64,000 nt of DNA from Bacillus sp. T3 (GCF_033449965.1 NZ_CP137761.1:2170001-2234000); one strand, 5' to 3'. Shown: positions 26,984 to 37,684, counted from the first letter of the stretch. Notes: generated from the sequence alone by a model not told the origin. A program made the numbers and translations.

Positions 26984-28741
26984 ATGAAACTAAAAAGCCT
27001 AGAAGTGAAAAATTTTCGTAATTTTGAAGAGGTAAATATTAATCTAACAAACCAAAATGTCATTTTTGGTATGAACGATGTAGGAAAAACAAATCTAATG
27101 TATGCTTTAAGATTCTTATTGGACAGAGATGTTAGAAAAAATGGATTTAAAGAATCTGATTACTTTAAAAACGATACTAGTAAAGTAATTAGTATAACAT
27201 TAGGAATTGATTTGGAAGACAGGGAAACTGATAATGACTCAAAACACGTAATAGCAAAAGTAGGTAGAGCAAGATCTGGTACAGGTAGAAACTTAGATAA
27301 TTTTTTTATACGTATTAAAGGTGTTTATGATGAAAGTGAAAATTTAGGAATACCTAAGATTTACTGGGGAAATAAAGTAGATGAACTAGAAGAACTTTTA
27401 CAAAATGGAATATTAAGTCCACTTGATAGCCTATTTAAAGTTGTATATTTGGATCCTACAATAGACTTAGAAAGTACCTTTTCAAAAAACAGAAGAAAAT
27501 TATTTGATCAAACTAAACTAAGTGATTCTGATGTAACTATTTCTAATGATATAAAAGGGATTGGCAAACAGTTAAATGAAAAAATTAGTAGTATGGAGGT
27601 TATTCAATCTTTTCAGTCTACTATTACGAGCGAATATAAAAAGTTAAAGAAAGAAAATATATCCATTGAAATGAAATCTGAAATATCCATTAATGGATAT
27701 TTTGGAAATCTAATACCGTATATTAAAAGAGATAACGATGATAATATTTATCCTACATCTGGAGATGGAAGAAAGAAGATATTAGCTTACTCACTTTGGA
27801 ATCATCTCATAAAAGCACAAGAAGGTAACAAGATTATTATTTACTTAATTGAAGAGCCTGAGAATAGTTTACACAGGTCAATGCAAATAGCACTTTCAAA
27901 ACAACTTTTTGAATCAGAGGTATATACATACTTCTTTTTATCAACTCATTCTTCGGAATTACTTTACGAAATGGATAATGCGTCGCTCATTCGTATATAT
28001 TCTCAAAACAAAACGAATTGTGAATCGTATATCTATCATGTTGAAGATAAGTATAAGGAAGTTAAGAAGGAGTTAAATAGATCACTCGCTACCGCTTTAT
28101 TTGCTGAGAAAGTATTATTAGTTGAAGGTCCGTCGGAAAAAGTACTCTTTGAAAAGATTCTTGAAGAAGTTTATCCGACTTATGAGCTTGATGGAGGATA
28201 CTTATTAGAGGTTAATGGTATTAATTTTGAACCCTATGTTAAGGTTTTAAAAGCACTAGACATAAAACCGATAGTTAAAACTGATAACGATCTTAAAGCT
28301 AAGAAAGGCTCTCCAAAAATATTTGACTTAATTGGGTTAAATAGATGTCTTAGACTTATTGAAGCTGGAGTAAAAGGCAGTGTTGAGATTAACTATTTTA
28401 TATTAAATGATGAAAAAAAAGAGGTAAAAGATTTAGTACTAAAAGAAATTTTAGTAAAAAGTAAGAAACTTCAGATCTTCGGGGAATTTGAATCGGAAAT
28501 TAAAACACTAATGGAAAATAAGATCTTCTTATCTAAGATTGATTTAGAGCACGATTTATTTGAAGCTATAGGTGAGAGAATGGTAGAAATTCTTGGGGAT
28601 TCCCCAATTGATTATCTGCAAAATTCCAAATTATTGAATATGATTGAGTTAACAAAGGAGCTAACCAAAGAGGATTGTAATAATATTTTTAACCATGAAT
28701 TGTTTAAGGCATTAAAGGAGTTGGTTCCAAATGCTAGTTGA
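26984..28741 (+). CDS. gajA: Gabija GajA: OLD-family ATPase/TOPRIM DNA endonuclease
   Basis: 585 residues, the length of known GajA. KLKSLEVKNFRNFEEVNINL opens the ABC-type ATPase domain; Walker A GMNDVGKT at 29-36; IYLIEEPENSLH is Walker B; FFLSTHSSELL follows. The C-terminal TOPRIM domain starts ALFAEKVLLVEGPSEKVLFE and has KTDNDLKAKKG. In Gabija GajA is a sequence-specific nicking endonuclease held off by cellular NTPs and released when phage replication depletes them. The ATG has GGGGGAG upstream. It overlaps gajB by 11 bases. Confidence 0.95.
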   Translation: MKLKSLEVKNFRNFEEVNINLTNQNVIFGMNDVGKTNLMYALRFLLDRDVRKNGFKESDYFKNDTSKVISITLGIDLEDRETDNDSKHVIAKVGRARSGTGRNLDNFFIRIKGVYDESENLGIPKIYWGNKVDELEELLQNGILSPLDSLFKVVYLDPTIDLESTFSKNRRKLFDQTKLSDSDVTISNDIKGIGKQLNEKISSMEVIQSFQSTITSEYKKLKKENISIEMKSEISINGYFGNLIPYIKRDNDDNIYPTSGDGRKKILAYSLWNHLIKAQEGNKIIIYLIEEPENSLHRSMQIALSKQLFESEVYTYFFLSTHSSELLYEMDNASLIRIYSQNKTNCESYIYHVEDKYKEVKKELNRSLATALFAEKVLLVEGPSEKVLFEKILEEVYPTYELDGGYLLEVNGINFEPYVKVLKALDIKPIVKTDNDLKAKKGSPKIFDLIGLNRCLRLIEAGVKGSVEINYFILNDEKKEVKDLVLKEILVKSKKLQIFGEFESEIKTLMENKIFLSKIDLEHDLFEAIGERMVEILGDSPIDYLQNSKLLNMIELTKELTKEDCNNIFNHELFKALKELVPNAS

Positions 28742-30269
28742 TCAAAAGCAAAGAGAAGAAATATTAGCCGATGACGGAAATATCGTAATTTCAGCAAGTG
28801 CTGGCTCAGGTAAAACTACTATCATGGTAAGAAAAATGAAACTTGAACTAGAAAATATTAAAGACCACAAAACAATTGCAGCAATTACTTTTACTGTTAA
28901 AGCAACGAGTGAAATTAGGAAAAAAGCAGGTAATCAAATTGAGAAGCAATTTGTGGCTATGACCAATGATGCCTTTATAGAACACGAAGTAATTAGACCT
29001 TTTATAAAGGATGCATTAGGAACTGAATTTAATGGGGATTATACCATTGATTATGGAGTAAAGTTCAATAAGTTTTACCAGGGATTGGAAACGCTGAAGT
29101 CAACAAATGTTTTAGGTACTTTTAGAGATAATAAAGAAAACTTCAATTTTAGACTTGCTTTGTTCATCTTAGAGAAGTCTATTGCCGCCCAAGAGTATTT
29201 AAAATCGAAATATCAGACTATCTTTATTGATGAGTATCAGGATTCAGATAGTGACATGCATCGGTTCTTTATGATGCTTAAAAATGATTTAAATATAAAG
29301 CTGTTCATTGTTGGCGATGCTAAACAGGCTATTTATATATGGCGAGGAGCAATGAGTAACATTTTTGAGCTATTACAAAAAGAGGAGTTTAACTACTATG
29401 AACTCGTTACTAATTTTAGATGTGATGAAGAAATAGAAAATTTTGCGAACCTTTTTCATAATCCAAAATATGTTAAGGACCTAAAGGATATTAAGGGCAA
29501 CGTTATCTTTAAAGAGTTTAATAACTTCTCAAATTTCAGTGAGTTTAGTAACTTTAAAGGATTCGACGAGTTTTTTAGAAATCTTATAGGTGAAAAAAAG
29601 ATAGATATTAGTAAAGAGATAACAATTATTTCAAATATAAATAACGATGCAGCTAGAATTGCAGAGCAATTGAATGAAGCTGGCTATAATTTTGTATTTA
29701 TACCTAAAACCCCAATTGATGATGGTTTACCAAATGGATATTTACTTAAAGAGCTAGCACTCTTCACAAAAAATACAACCTATACAATATATGATTTTAT
29801 TGAAAATACGAATATTGATGAAAGAAATCAAACACGATTAGAAGTTAATAAAATTATAAGTGATTTAAAGAAGGGAGATACCCTTAATTATAAAAAAATC
29901 GAAAGAATTTTATCCAATTTGGCAGAGTACTTAAGTATAAATATAAGTAAAGAGGAAACAGAAAAATTCCATGAAAGTGTTTGTGAAAGTAAATATGAAA
30001 TGGCATTTACTCTTTTAGATGAAAAACATAAGGTAATGACCGTTTTTGCGTCAAAAGGATTAGAATTCGATCAAGTTATAAGTTTTGCTAGATACTATAA
30101 TATCCATAATAATCAAAATATGCAGAACCATTACGTTTGTATTACGAGAGCTAAAGAAAAGTTTGTTATGTGCCTAGACAATGAGGATTATTTTCCTTTT
30201 GTTATAAAAAAAGCTACAGAAAAAGGTATTGAATATTTGTCTAAAGAGTTAGTAACTAATAGAAATTAG
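28731..30269 (+). CDS. gajB: Gabija GajB: UvrD-like helicase
   Basis: 512 residues. Walker A SASAGSGKTT at 21-30, IFIDEYQDSDSDMH (167 on) as motif II, VGDAKQAIYIWRGA motif III, then the C-terminal VFASKGLEFDQVI and YVCITRAKEK motifs. The size and order match GajB of Bacillus Gabija systems. The start lies inside gajA, ensuring co-translation. Both genes are intact, so this is the best candidate for a working defense system in the window. Confidence 0.95.
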   Translation: MLVDQKQREEILADDGNIVISASAGSGKTTIMVRKMKLELENIKDHKTIAAITFTVKATSEIRKKAGNQIEKQFVAMTNDAFIEHEVIRPFIKDALGTEFNGDYTIDYGVKFNKFYQGLETLKSTNVLGTFRDNKENFNFRLALFILEKSIAAQEYLKSKYQTIFIDEYQDSDSDMHRFFMMLKNDLNIKLFIVGDAKQAIYIWRGAMSNIFELLQKEEFNYYELVTNFRCDEEIENFANLFHNPKYVKDLKDIKGNVIFKEFNNFSNFSEFSNFKGFDEFFRNLIGEKKIDISKEITIISNINNDAARIAEQLNEAGYNFVFIPKTPIDDGLPNGYLLKELALFTKNTTYTIYDFIENTNIDERNQTRLEVNKIISDLKKGDTLNYKKIERILSNLAEYLSINISKEETEKFHESVCESKYEMAFTLLDEKHKVMTVFASKGLEFDQVISFARYYNIHNNQNMQNHYVCITRAKEKFVMCLDNEDYFPFVIKKATEKGIEYLSKELVTNRN

Positions 30270-30287
30270 AAAATATAATAATTTTAT

Positions 30288-30317
30288 ATACGAGGGTTGA
30301 ACCCTCGTATGTGTTTT
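30288..30317 (+). terminator. Terminator after gajB
   Basis: ACGAGGGT-TGA-ACCCTCGT stem, then ATGTGTTTT. Confidence 0.75.
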
Positions 30318-30419
30318 AGATTTTCTTAATAATTCTTCAATCTATAAAAATATCCAATTTATATTATTAACTAAAACTTTCTAAATATATGAAGTAAAAA
30401 AACATTCAGAGGTGTGAGA

Positions 30420-31118
30420 ATGTCGAGGAAAATAAAAGAGGTATTATCAGAAAGAACAGATATATCACGCTTTGTTGTACATCTTACAAAGAATACTAAC
30501 GATGGTAATGCTTTAGAGAATTTAGTTTCAATACTTAACGATAAAGAAATAAGAGGACGTAACCATCATTGTCTATTTTCTCCAATGCTTCGAGCTGAAG
30601 AAGAGGATCTACAGGAAAGATTTAATGTTGTATGTTTTACAGAAACTCCCCTTGATAAAATTCATCTTTTAACAGAGATATCAAATCGAAAAGTTAATTT
30701 AGAACCTTATGGAATTGTATTTAAAAAAGAAAAGATTAGAAAATCCCGTGGAAATCCTGTTTTTTATATTTACGAAGAAAATCATATGCTAATTAGATAT
30801 TTTAAAAAGCAATATGAGGAGTTTATTGAAGAATATTATAACGAAGATACTCTAGGAGCTTTTTTTACATTAGGTTCCATAATTAATATTGTTAAAAAAG
30901 GACATGATTTTCATTGGGAAAGAGAATGGAGAGTAAGAAAAAGACTAAGGTTTACTTATGATGAAATTTATGCAGTTATTGCACCCCGTAATAAGCATGA
31001 GAAAATAAAAAAGCAATTAAGAATTAACGATTTTAATTATATTCCATTTATAGATTCCAAATGGAATTACGAAGAAATGCTTGAAAGAATCTCTTACCAA
31101 CTTTGGGAGATTGAGTAG
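30420..31118 (+). CDS. AbiGi-like abortive-infection family protein
   Basis: 232 residues. ISRFVVHLTK, LVSILNDKEI, VVCFTETPLDKIH and PYGIVFKKEKI follow the pattern of AbiGi (the antitoxin-type half of the AbiG systems), and HWEREWRVRKRL lies toward the C-terminus. It has its own ribosome binding site (AGAGGTG) after the gajB terminator, so it is not part of the Gabija operon. No AbiGii-like toxin partner lies next to it. It may also belong to a wider group of such proteins with another role. Confidence 0.5.
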   Translation: MSRKIKEVLSERTDISRFVVHLTKNTNDGNALENLVSILNDKEIRGRNHHCLFSPMLRAEEEDLQERFNVVCFTETPLDKIHLLTEISNRKVNLEPYGIVFKKEKIRKSRGNPVFYIYEENHMLIRYFKKQYEEFIEEYYNEDTLGAFFTLGSIINIVKKGHDFHWEREWRVRKRLRFTYDEIYAVIAPRNKHEKIKKQLRINDFNYIPFIDSKWNYEEMLERISYQLWEIE

Positions 31119-31523
31119 TAGATAGAGATGCTCAGAGAAAAATGTATAAATAGTGATACTTATATAGTTTTAGGATAGTTTTCTTGAAGTAATTGTGACC
31201 GCTTGAAAGAGTTGACACAGTTTTTGCTTGATAAAATGCAACACTTTTTTCAGTTAAATGCTTCCTTTTTTATGGAAGTGTGGTTAGGATAGTCTTTTTA
31301 ACAATCATACAACCACTATATGTCTTTACAATTATCAATACTAATATTTATACACATTTACGAAGTTGTGCTTGTTGCACTAAAGGGGCAGGTTAAATTA
31401 AGAAGGAAATGCTCTTTCAAACGTCGAATATCATGAGTAGATACCCATAATAGTTGATGAATATGTCATCAAAAAACCTATTATTTCAAGATGCTTTTGT
31501 TTTCTAACTTAAGGGGGACAAGT
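31119..31523. other. Gene-free stretch
   Basis: AT-rich, no supported ORF. A weak inverted repeat near 31255-31280 (TTCCTTTTTTATGGAAG) is the only structure seen. Confidence 0.4.
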
Positions 31524-32107
31524 ATGTCTAGAATACCAATTGGACCAGTTATTGAAGGTGTTAAAAAAACAGGGAAATTCGTTAAAGACAACAAAAAAGA
31601 GATTGGGGCATTTATAAGTGATGTAGGTAGTATTGGAGGAGCAGCAAAAAGTGGAAAAAAGAATCAAAAACAGACGATAAATTGCATCCAAGGCATAATA
31701 GTTATTTACATTATAAAACTAAAATACTAACGGAATTGGATAGTCAAAATAGGAATGAACTTTTTCAATATATAGATGAAATCGAACAGTTTATCCAACA
31801 GATAAAGAATGAGGAAAAAAGGGAAATTGGCGTAAAAAAGCCTATACATAAAAAAAGAATTAATAATTGGAATGATATTCTTATTCAAATTAAAGATAAG
31901 ATGTCTACAAAAGATTATCTTGAATTTATTAAGATTTATAACAACCCAAATTATCAAAGTGAATATTTTAAAGGTTTTGAGGGGCAAGTCGAGAAATTCA
32001 AAAAACTCAATAATGTTGAAAATTATGATGAACTATTGAAATATATTGCAGAAATAACCAGTAGGAATATTGAAAAGATCAAGAAAGATTTTTTACTAAA
32101 AGACTAA
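31524..32107 (+). pseudogene. Hypothetical protein, frame broken in an A run
   Basis: Starts MSRIPIGPVIEGVKKTGK after AAGGGGGAC and continues in a second frame as LHPRHNSYLHYKTKILTELD to KDFLLKD. Adding one A to the run at 31666-31670 joins them into about 194 residues (Q-K-T-D-D-K-L). The second half is helical and charged. No family recognised. Confidence 0.5.
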
Positions 32108-32489
32108 AATATTACCCAAAATATTAAGCCAACATGGTTAAAATAAAGGGCTGAAGGGCTGCTGCATGATCCCAATAATTTGTTAAAAGGGAAATACAAT
32201 ACAGTATAGGCATGCTTCTTGTATGAATTTTTGAGCTTTCTCTGAGCAGAAAAGATAATGAAGGTTACAAAAAAGTGTATTGTGCATATTAAAGTAACGC
32301 GTGCATGAGTTAAAGAAATGATCGGTGCAGCGGTCATTTTTCTTATTGCGCTAACGGGGGCGATTCTTCCTTAAGGGAGATCGCTTTTTATAATTCGAGT
32401 ATAGGGGCAGGTTACTTTAATAACATGTTTAATATTCTTTTATTAATTAAAAGGGAAAAATAGTAAGAACAACGTAAGCCCGAATTGCA

Positions 32490-33838
32490 TCCTATAAACG
32501 ATTACACGGTGAAATTGGCCAATTTTCTACGAACATAGACCATATGCCTGATAATCACAGATTATATCTGGATCATAATCCTGAAAATAATCTTAAGTGG
32601 GCAGAAACTAATGGGCCATCTATGATACAATTTGTTTCTTATATCTGGGAAACCAATGTGGAGAAAAAAGCATTAAATATTCTTAGCACATTAAGGAACT
32701 TAACTGCGAAATACTCCAAGAATGAAATAGAAAAAAGCGACAGAATCGTTACTTGAAATATCACCAAACCCTACTGTTTCTGTTTTAAAAGGCGTATTGG
32801 AGAGAAGTAAGAAGCGAAACCAAAAACGAAAAACAGATACTAATAGTCATCCTACCGACGTTAATGACTATGGATTCTTTCGTGGCGCTAAATACTTTGG
32901 GAGGGACCATAATTGATGAACCATAAATGATGAACCAAGAAACTTTACGCAAATTAACAGAAATGAAAATGGGTGCTATGCAGAGTTGTACCGGCAACAG
33001 AGTCAGAATAAAGAATACCGTAATATGGATTTTGATGATCGATTCAACTTGATGGTAGATTATGAGTATGATCGTCGAAAATCCAATAAGTTAGAGCGAT
33101 TAATTAAACTGGCCACATTCAACGAACCAATGGCAGCAATTGAAGATATAGAATATCATCCTGACTGCAAATTAGATAAAAACCTAATACTAGAGTTAGC
33201 CACAGGGGTGCATCAGGAAACGGATAGACGTGGATTTCAAATGCCTATGGGGTTCATGCATTCCGACAATTTTACAAAGTAAAATATATTAGATTACCTG
33301 TATTACTTGATGAATTAGCTGTAGAAAAATATGAAGTAGATGGTAGCTTCCGTAAGTAATTCAAAAATATAGAAAGATTGATTTATTAATACTAGATGAG
33401 TGGTTATTAACAGACCTTTCAGAGGAAAATGTACTTCATGTGTTGGAAATTATTGAGGCAAGGTTTAAAAGAGCATTTACTATATTCTGTTCTCAATTTT
33501 CTTCAGAAGGTTGGCATTCGAAGTTAGGACAAGCACAAGTGGCTGATGCGATTCTGGACCGTATCGTTCATGATTTTTATAAGGTTTTAGTTGATGGGGA
33601 AGTCTCTATGAGAGAACGTCACGGATTGGCGGGAATTAAATGATTCCAATAGAAGTTGAGAATCGTATAGCTAAGTTTTTTTTCATAGGTATTTACCTAA
33701 TGAAGTGATGAACCAAGTTGAATGTAGACTATTACCCTCCTGCATATGGACCGAAGATGAGGATTTGAATCATGATGAACTTGTTCGTTGGGCAATTGAG
33801 ATTATTGACAGGGAGTTAGAGAATAAAAGATTTAAATA
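32490..33838 (+). mobile_element. Remnant of an IS21-family element (istA tail, istB, trailing ORF)
   Basis: The first part (32490-32915) resembles the end of IstA (ISPNPTVSVLKGVLERS, VNDYGFFRGAKYFG). 32927-33643 is an IstB-like ATPase broken near 33240-33280 (YRQQSQNKEYRNMDFDDRFNLMVDYEYDRRK early; later LLILDEWLLTDL and ILDRIVHD). 33644-33838 is a short trailing ORF (DEDLNHDELVRWAIEIIDRELE). Several frame breaks make it inactive. Ends were not found. Confidence 0.7.
32927..33643 (+). pseudogene. IstB-like transposition ATPase, broken
   Basis: MNQETLRKLTEMKMGAM leads into the IstB core. The P-loop region around 33200-33300 is disrupted by a frame change and probable deletion (ATGVHQETDRRGFQMPMGF replaces the expected GKTHLA-type segment). 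The Walker B-like LLILDEW and the C-terminal GQAQVADAILDRIVHD remain. Confidence 0.65.
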
Positions 33839-34082
33839 ATACGATAACAGCTATTTGAACGGTCTCAGTTCTAATGGCTGTATACTCCTTTATTAACATT
33901 GGCTCCCTTTCACACAAAAACTTGCTCATTCATCCGCAAACCGTGGCTTAAAACTCCGCACCACTGGCTCAATTTATCTGCAATACTTAGATGAAAGGAT
34001 TTTTGTGTTTTAAATCATATTAAATATATTTTATTACTATGAATAAAGAATGGATATTTAAAAACTTAAGGAGTGTAATTAA

Positions 34083-34367
34083 ATGGAACGTCAAACATTA
34101 AGTGCAAAAGAAGCCGCAAAACTGGTTTCCAGAATTTCTTTGAAAATATGTGCTACCTAGAATCCGTTTTCATGCTCTTCGACATACTTCTGCTACATTA
34201 TTAATTAATCAAAACGTACACATGAAAACGATTAGAGCCGCTTTGGTCATTCAAACATCCAAACTACCATGGATATATATGGACATTCTTTAAAAAGTGC
34301 TGATCAGGATGCAGCTGAAAAATTGGACTTTTTATTTAACAACAAAAGAGCAAGGGAACTTAAATAA
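34083..34367 (+). pseudogene. Fused excisionase and tyrosine-recombinase remnants
   Basis: MERQTLSAKEAAKLVSRISLK resembles the start of a Tn916-type excisionase. It runs into IRFHALRHTSATLLINQNVHMKTI, the R-H-x-x-R box of a tyrosine recombinase, then (after a frame change) HSNIQTTMDIYGHSLK with the catalytic Tyr. Only the last quarter of the recombinase remains. It is a scar of an integrated element. Confidence 0.65.
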
Positions 34368-34866
34368 AAAACAACAAACCTAAAGAGGATCTAAAAGCTC
34401 TTAAAGATGCCTATTAATTACTGAATCATTTCTTAGTTTAAGGCGGATTTGGAGCTTTTTTATGGTCATTTTTATTTATCTCAACATTAATTAATACTTG
34501 CTATACTCGTAATATAAATGTGAAGGTAATATATTTGTAGTAAATTATATTTATTGCAGAACAGGGTTTAACAACTAAATATTCATGACTTTTGACAAAA
34601 CTTTTCTAAAATAATTGTCTTTTAATGGTATAATTTAGTATAAATGGTATCGTTTTTTCGCTTAAAGTGTCAGTTTTTGCAATGTAATATTGATATAGAG
34701 GAGAAAGATGAATAAAAGAGCAAGTCTTTCTATTTTTGCTTAAAAATGAGAAGATAACAAGTTTATAAGATATTTCAGAACTAAAAGGCATAAAAATACT
34801 TATTGATAAACGAACCCTTGATAAGATTATTGATCAAGAAATTATTAATTATTGGGAGAGATATAT
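34368..34866. other. Gene-free stretch between recombinase scar and metallopeptidase-like gene
   Basis: Low-GC. AGAGGATCTAAAAGCTC / GGATTTGGAGCTTTTTT near 34383-34458 may act as a terminator. Fragments of an ORF (KGIKILIDKRTLDKIIDQEI) lie just before the next gene without a clear start. Confidence 0.35.
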
Positions 34867-35454
34867 ATGGCTCAAAAATTTGTTAACTTCTTAGCTTTCG
34901 TAGCTGTTATTGCAGGTGTCATATTCTATTCTAATTATGAAGATGAGGTAAAAGCTAAAAATCAATTAACTAATAAACAAGCCATAGAAATGACAAAAGA
35001 AATCGTTAAAACTCAAGGTCCATTGATATTAAAAGATTTAGGTGTTAAAGACGACGGGATTTTAAATAGAATTACAATAGATAAAGGTGTCAGAGATGAT
35101 GATTATGCTGGATTATATACTGATAGAACTTATACAACTTGGAATGATAGTAATAAAATAACATATGACGAAGGCACTAATACTATTAACTTATATCCCT
35201 TTACATATCTTACTGAACGCGATGAAAACGGTGATCCAATTTTTCTTTCAAAGGATCAGTATCCTTCGAAGGTTGAATTTAGGAGATCGATGATTGAAAC
35301 ACTTGCACACGAATTACGACATTATTATCAAGATCGAACTGGTGAATCAATTAAACACCCATATGATGAAAGCATACCTCATGATGAACGTTGGGCAGAA
35401 AAAGATTCAAATAAATACATGGAAAAATATTATAAATCACTTCAAAATAAATAA
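34867..35454 (+). CDS. Membrane-anchored or secreted protein with HELRH motif
   Basis: 195 residues. A hydrophobic N-terminus (FVNFLAFVAVIAGVIFYS) can anchor or export it. The C-terminal SMIETLAHELRHYYQD carries an HExxH zinc motif, with DERWAEKDSNKY after it as a possible third ligand region. It resembles small putative metallopeptidases from mobile elements. No known family assigned. GGGAG lies 8 bases upstream of the ATG. Confidence 0.65.
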   Translation: MAQKFVNFLAFVAVIAGVIFYSNYEDEVKAKNQLTNKQAIEMTKEIVKTQGPLILKDLGVKDDGILNRITIDKGVRDDDYAGLYTDRTYTTWNDSNKITYDEGTNTINLYPFTYLTERDENGDPIFLSKDQYPSKVEFRRSMIETLAHELRHYYQDRTGESIKHPYDESIPHDERWAEKDSNKYMEKYYKSLQNK

Positions 35455-35731
35455 GTAAGCGTTGAGCTTTCTTCATGTTGTCGAGAAAGAGGGAAGGTTT
35501 GCTAATTAAATTGAAAGGTTATAGCTTTATATATTTTATTCATCAGGGCTCTAAAAGGGAGGAAAAGAAGGCTAAGCGAAAAGATAATCACTTGGGGTGT
35601 TAATAATTATCCTGTTTTAGATTACCATCTTAAGTTATTTAGCCTTTTATGAAGTCGCAACTGGTAGTGTTTGGTGGCAATTTGGCGGCAAACCAGCTGT
35701 TCAATACTAATGGCTATAACAGGTAAAACAG

Positions 35732-35760
35732 AAAAACCCTTGCTATTGCAAGGGTTTTTG
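35732..35760. terminator. Strong hairpin next to the tRNA fragment
   Basis: AAAAACCCTTGC-TAT-TGCAAGGGTTTTT; symmetrical, with A and T flanks. Confidence 0.8.
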
Positions 35761-35763
35761 TAC

Positions 35764-35805
35764 GTCCCAGAGAGGATTCGAACCTCCGACCTACAGTTTA
35801 GGAAA
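35764..35805 (-). tRNA. Partial tRNA-Arg (3' part only), attachment-site candidate
   Basis: On the minus strand the sequence reads CCTAAACTGTAGGTC, then T-arm GGAGGTTCGAATCCTC and acceptor end TGGGACG. The anticodon loop matches tRNA-Arg(CCT). The 5' half is absent. Integrating elements commonly use the 3' end of tRNA genes, and recombinase remnants lie 1.4 kb away, so this is probably one att end. Confidence 0.65.
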
Positions 35806-36285
35806 CTTTTGCTTTTTGCGATTTATATAAAGGTTTATACCACTGAAAGTGTGATTTAGTTCCTACAGGCTTGCAGGTAGTAAGTCCTACGTTGCGAGAA
35901 AAATTTAAAAGAACTTTTCGTTAGCGATAAACTTATAGGTGGTTATTGGGAAATCTAGTATGATGCTACACTTGTTGGGTTTGTAAAAAAGGAAGGCAAG
36001 AAATATAACGCTTTAAACTATCATAAAAAACTGATTACCGAAAAATTCCCTTGGCTTACATTGGTAATAAAGATGGCAATGGTGGTAAAATCTTGTGGCG
36101 GTAATCAAAGATTCTTCGGTAAATACCTTGTACTGATTTTTTTAGCAAATTCAATTTATTTCCAATTATAAAATCCTAGTTGAAAAAAACAACCAAATAG
36201 TTAATAATTATAATTTTATATAGGACAATTGAATAGATATTTGATAAAATGAAAATATAAACATATGTTCGTATAGGAGGTAAAT

Positions 36286-37641
36286 ATGAGGGAGTTTACA
36301 AGTATTGACTTGTTTTCTGGTCCAGGAGGTTTGGCAACAGGATTTTTTTGGGCTGGAATAAAACCATTAATTGCTGTTGAATGGACTAATACCACAGTCC
36401 AAACATATTCAAAATCGCACAATGCTGATATATTTGAACTAGAGCAATACTTAACTGGTGAAATGAAAAATCCAGAACAGTTTTTTTTACCGAATGATAA
36501 AACCCTTTTAATACATGGTGACATAAATAAAGTATCAAATGAATTAATTATGAAATTATTAACTGAACGGTTCGGGACAAAGACGGTTGATATTGTTACT
36601 GGAGGTGCTCCATGTGAAAGTTTTTCAATGGCTGGGAAAAGAGCACATGAAGACGACAGAGATGAATTATTTTTAAACATACTTCGAATCTCAAGATTTG
36701 TAAAAAGTAAAATGATAATGTTCGAAAATGTTAAAGGATTATTATCCAAAAAAAATAAAGATGAATCAATTTTTGAAAACATTTGTGATGAATTTGAGGC
36801 GAATGACAGAGAAACTAATTACTTTCTTGCTAGTCGTAATCCAAAAGAAGTTCTTTTAAAAGCAAGTGATTATGGTGTCCCACAAAATCGAGAACGTGTT
36901 TTTTTAGTTGCAATACGACAGGATTTAAATGCAATATATAGTTATCCAGAAAAAACCCACGGTTCAGATAAAATTTTTCCATATGTAACAGTAGGTAATG
37001 CACTTTTGGATTTGCCCCAAATAAATGCTGGTGAAGAGAATAATGAATACAAATTTAGTCTTTCTGATAAGAATCTAGAAATTCAACAAAAGGAATTTCT
37101 ATTTCAAATGAGGGGCTTAACTCTAGGTACACCTCAACATTTATCTGATAACGAAAATATTCTTTCCAGTCATAGAGCAGTGAATCATCGGGAAAAAATG
37201 ATAAAGAGAATGGAATTAATAAGACAGGGAGAAAGTATGAAAACTGCTGCGGAACGTCTTATTTTAGAAGGAAAAGAAGATTTAAGGAAAGATGTATTTC
37301 CAGCAAAATTATATGGTGCGAGGAATAGGCGTTTAAAAGAAGATAATCCTAGTTTTACAGTAACATCACATTGCTTAGATGAAATGATTCATCCACTAAA
37401 AGATAGGGGCTTAACCCCAAGAGAAGCGGCGCGCTTACAAAGTTTTCCGGATTGGTATGTGTTTGAAGGGCCATATGTTAAATTTCATTCGGATCCTGAA
37501 CAGGATCAATATGAACAGATTGGGGACGCTATTCCACCCCTGTTAGCATTTGCTTTAGCAAAAGAAGTAGTGAAAACTCTTGAACAAATATATGAGCAGT
37601 GGTCAGAAGATGAAAAACAAGAAGAATTAATAAATATATAA
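36286..37641 (+). CDS. DNA (cytosine-5-)-methyltransferase
   Basis: 451 residues. Motif I DLFSGPGG (8-15), motif IV GGAPCESFS with catalytic Cys110, motif VI FENVKG (146-151), motif VIII QNRERVF (200-206), and the C-terminal REAARLQSFP and QIGDAIPP (motifs IX-X). All m5C motifs are present, so it should be active. It is followed by an MspI-like nuclease gene, hence a type II restriction-modification pair. By analogy with M.MspI it may modify CCGG; the specificity is inference. AGGAGG lies 7 bases before the ATG. Confidence 0.93.
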   Translation: MREFTSIDLFSGPGGLATGFFWAGIKPLIAVEWTNTTVQTYSKSHNADIFELEQYLTGEMKNPEQFFLPNDKTLLIHGDINKVSNELIMKLLTERFGTKTVDIVTGGAPCESFSMAGKRAHEDDRDELFLNILRISRFVKSKMIMFENVKGLLSKKNKDESIFENICDEFEANDRETNYFLASRNPKEVLLKASDYGVPQNRERVFLVAIRQDLNAIYSYPEKTHGSDKIFPYVTVGNALLDLPQINAGEENNEYKFSLSDKNLEIQQKEFLFQMRGLTLGTPQHLSDNENILSSHRAVNHREKMIKRMELIRQGESMKTAAERLILEGKEDLRKDVFPAKLYGARNRRLKEDNPSFTVTSHCLDEMIHPLKDRGLTPREAARLQSFPDWYVFEGPYVKFHSDPEQDQYEQIGDAIPPLLAFALAKEVVKTLEQIYEQWSEDEKQEELINI

Positions 37642-37651
37642 AATTTTCAAC

Positions 37652-37684
37652 AAAAAGAGTAGAATTATATTCTGCTCTTTTTTT
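37652..37684 (+). terminator. Terminator between methyltransferase and endonuclease genes
   Basis: AAAAAGAGTAGA and TCTGCTCTTTTTTT arms. The endonuclease gene would therefore need its own promoter or read-through. Confidence 0.65.

Larger units (their letters stand above)
35455..36285. other. Remnant DNA around a partial tRNA
   Basis: Holds the terminator and tRNA fragment listed separately, and a broken frame (about 35905-36110) reading ELFVSDKLIGGYWE and KKEGKKYNALNYHKKL. No intact gene. Confidence 0.4.

Noticed and set aside
35671..35859. 62-residue ORF over the tRNA fragment
   Set aside because: It is the familiar false ORF produced by tRNA antisense sequence (VPERIRTSDL).
32100..36285. 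A resident prophage
   Set aside because: Only recombinase and IS scraps are present; no capsid, portal, terminase or tail genes.
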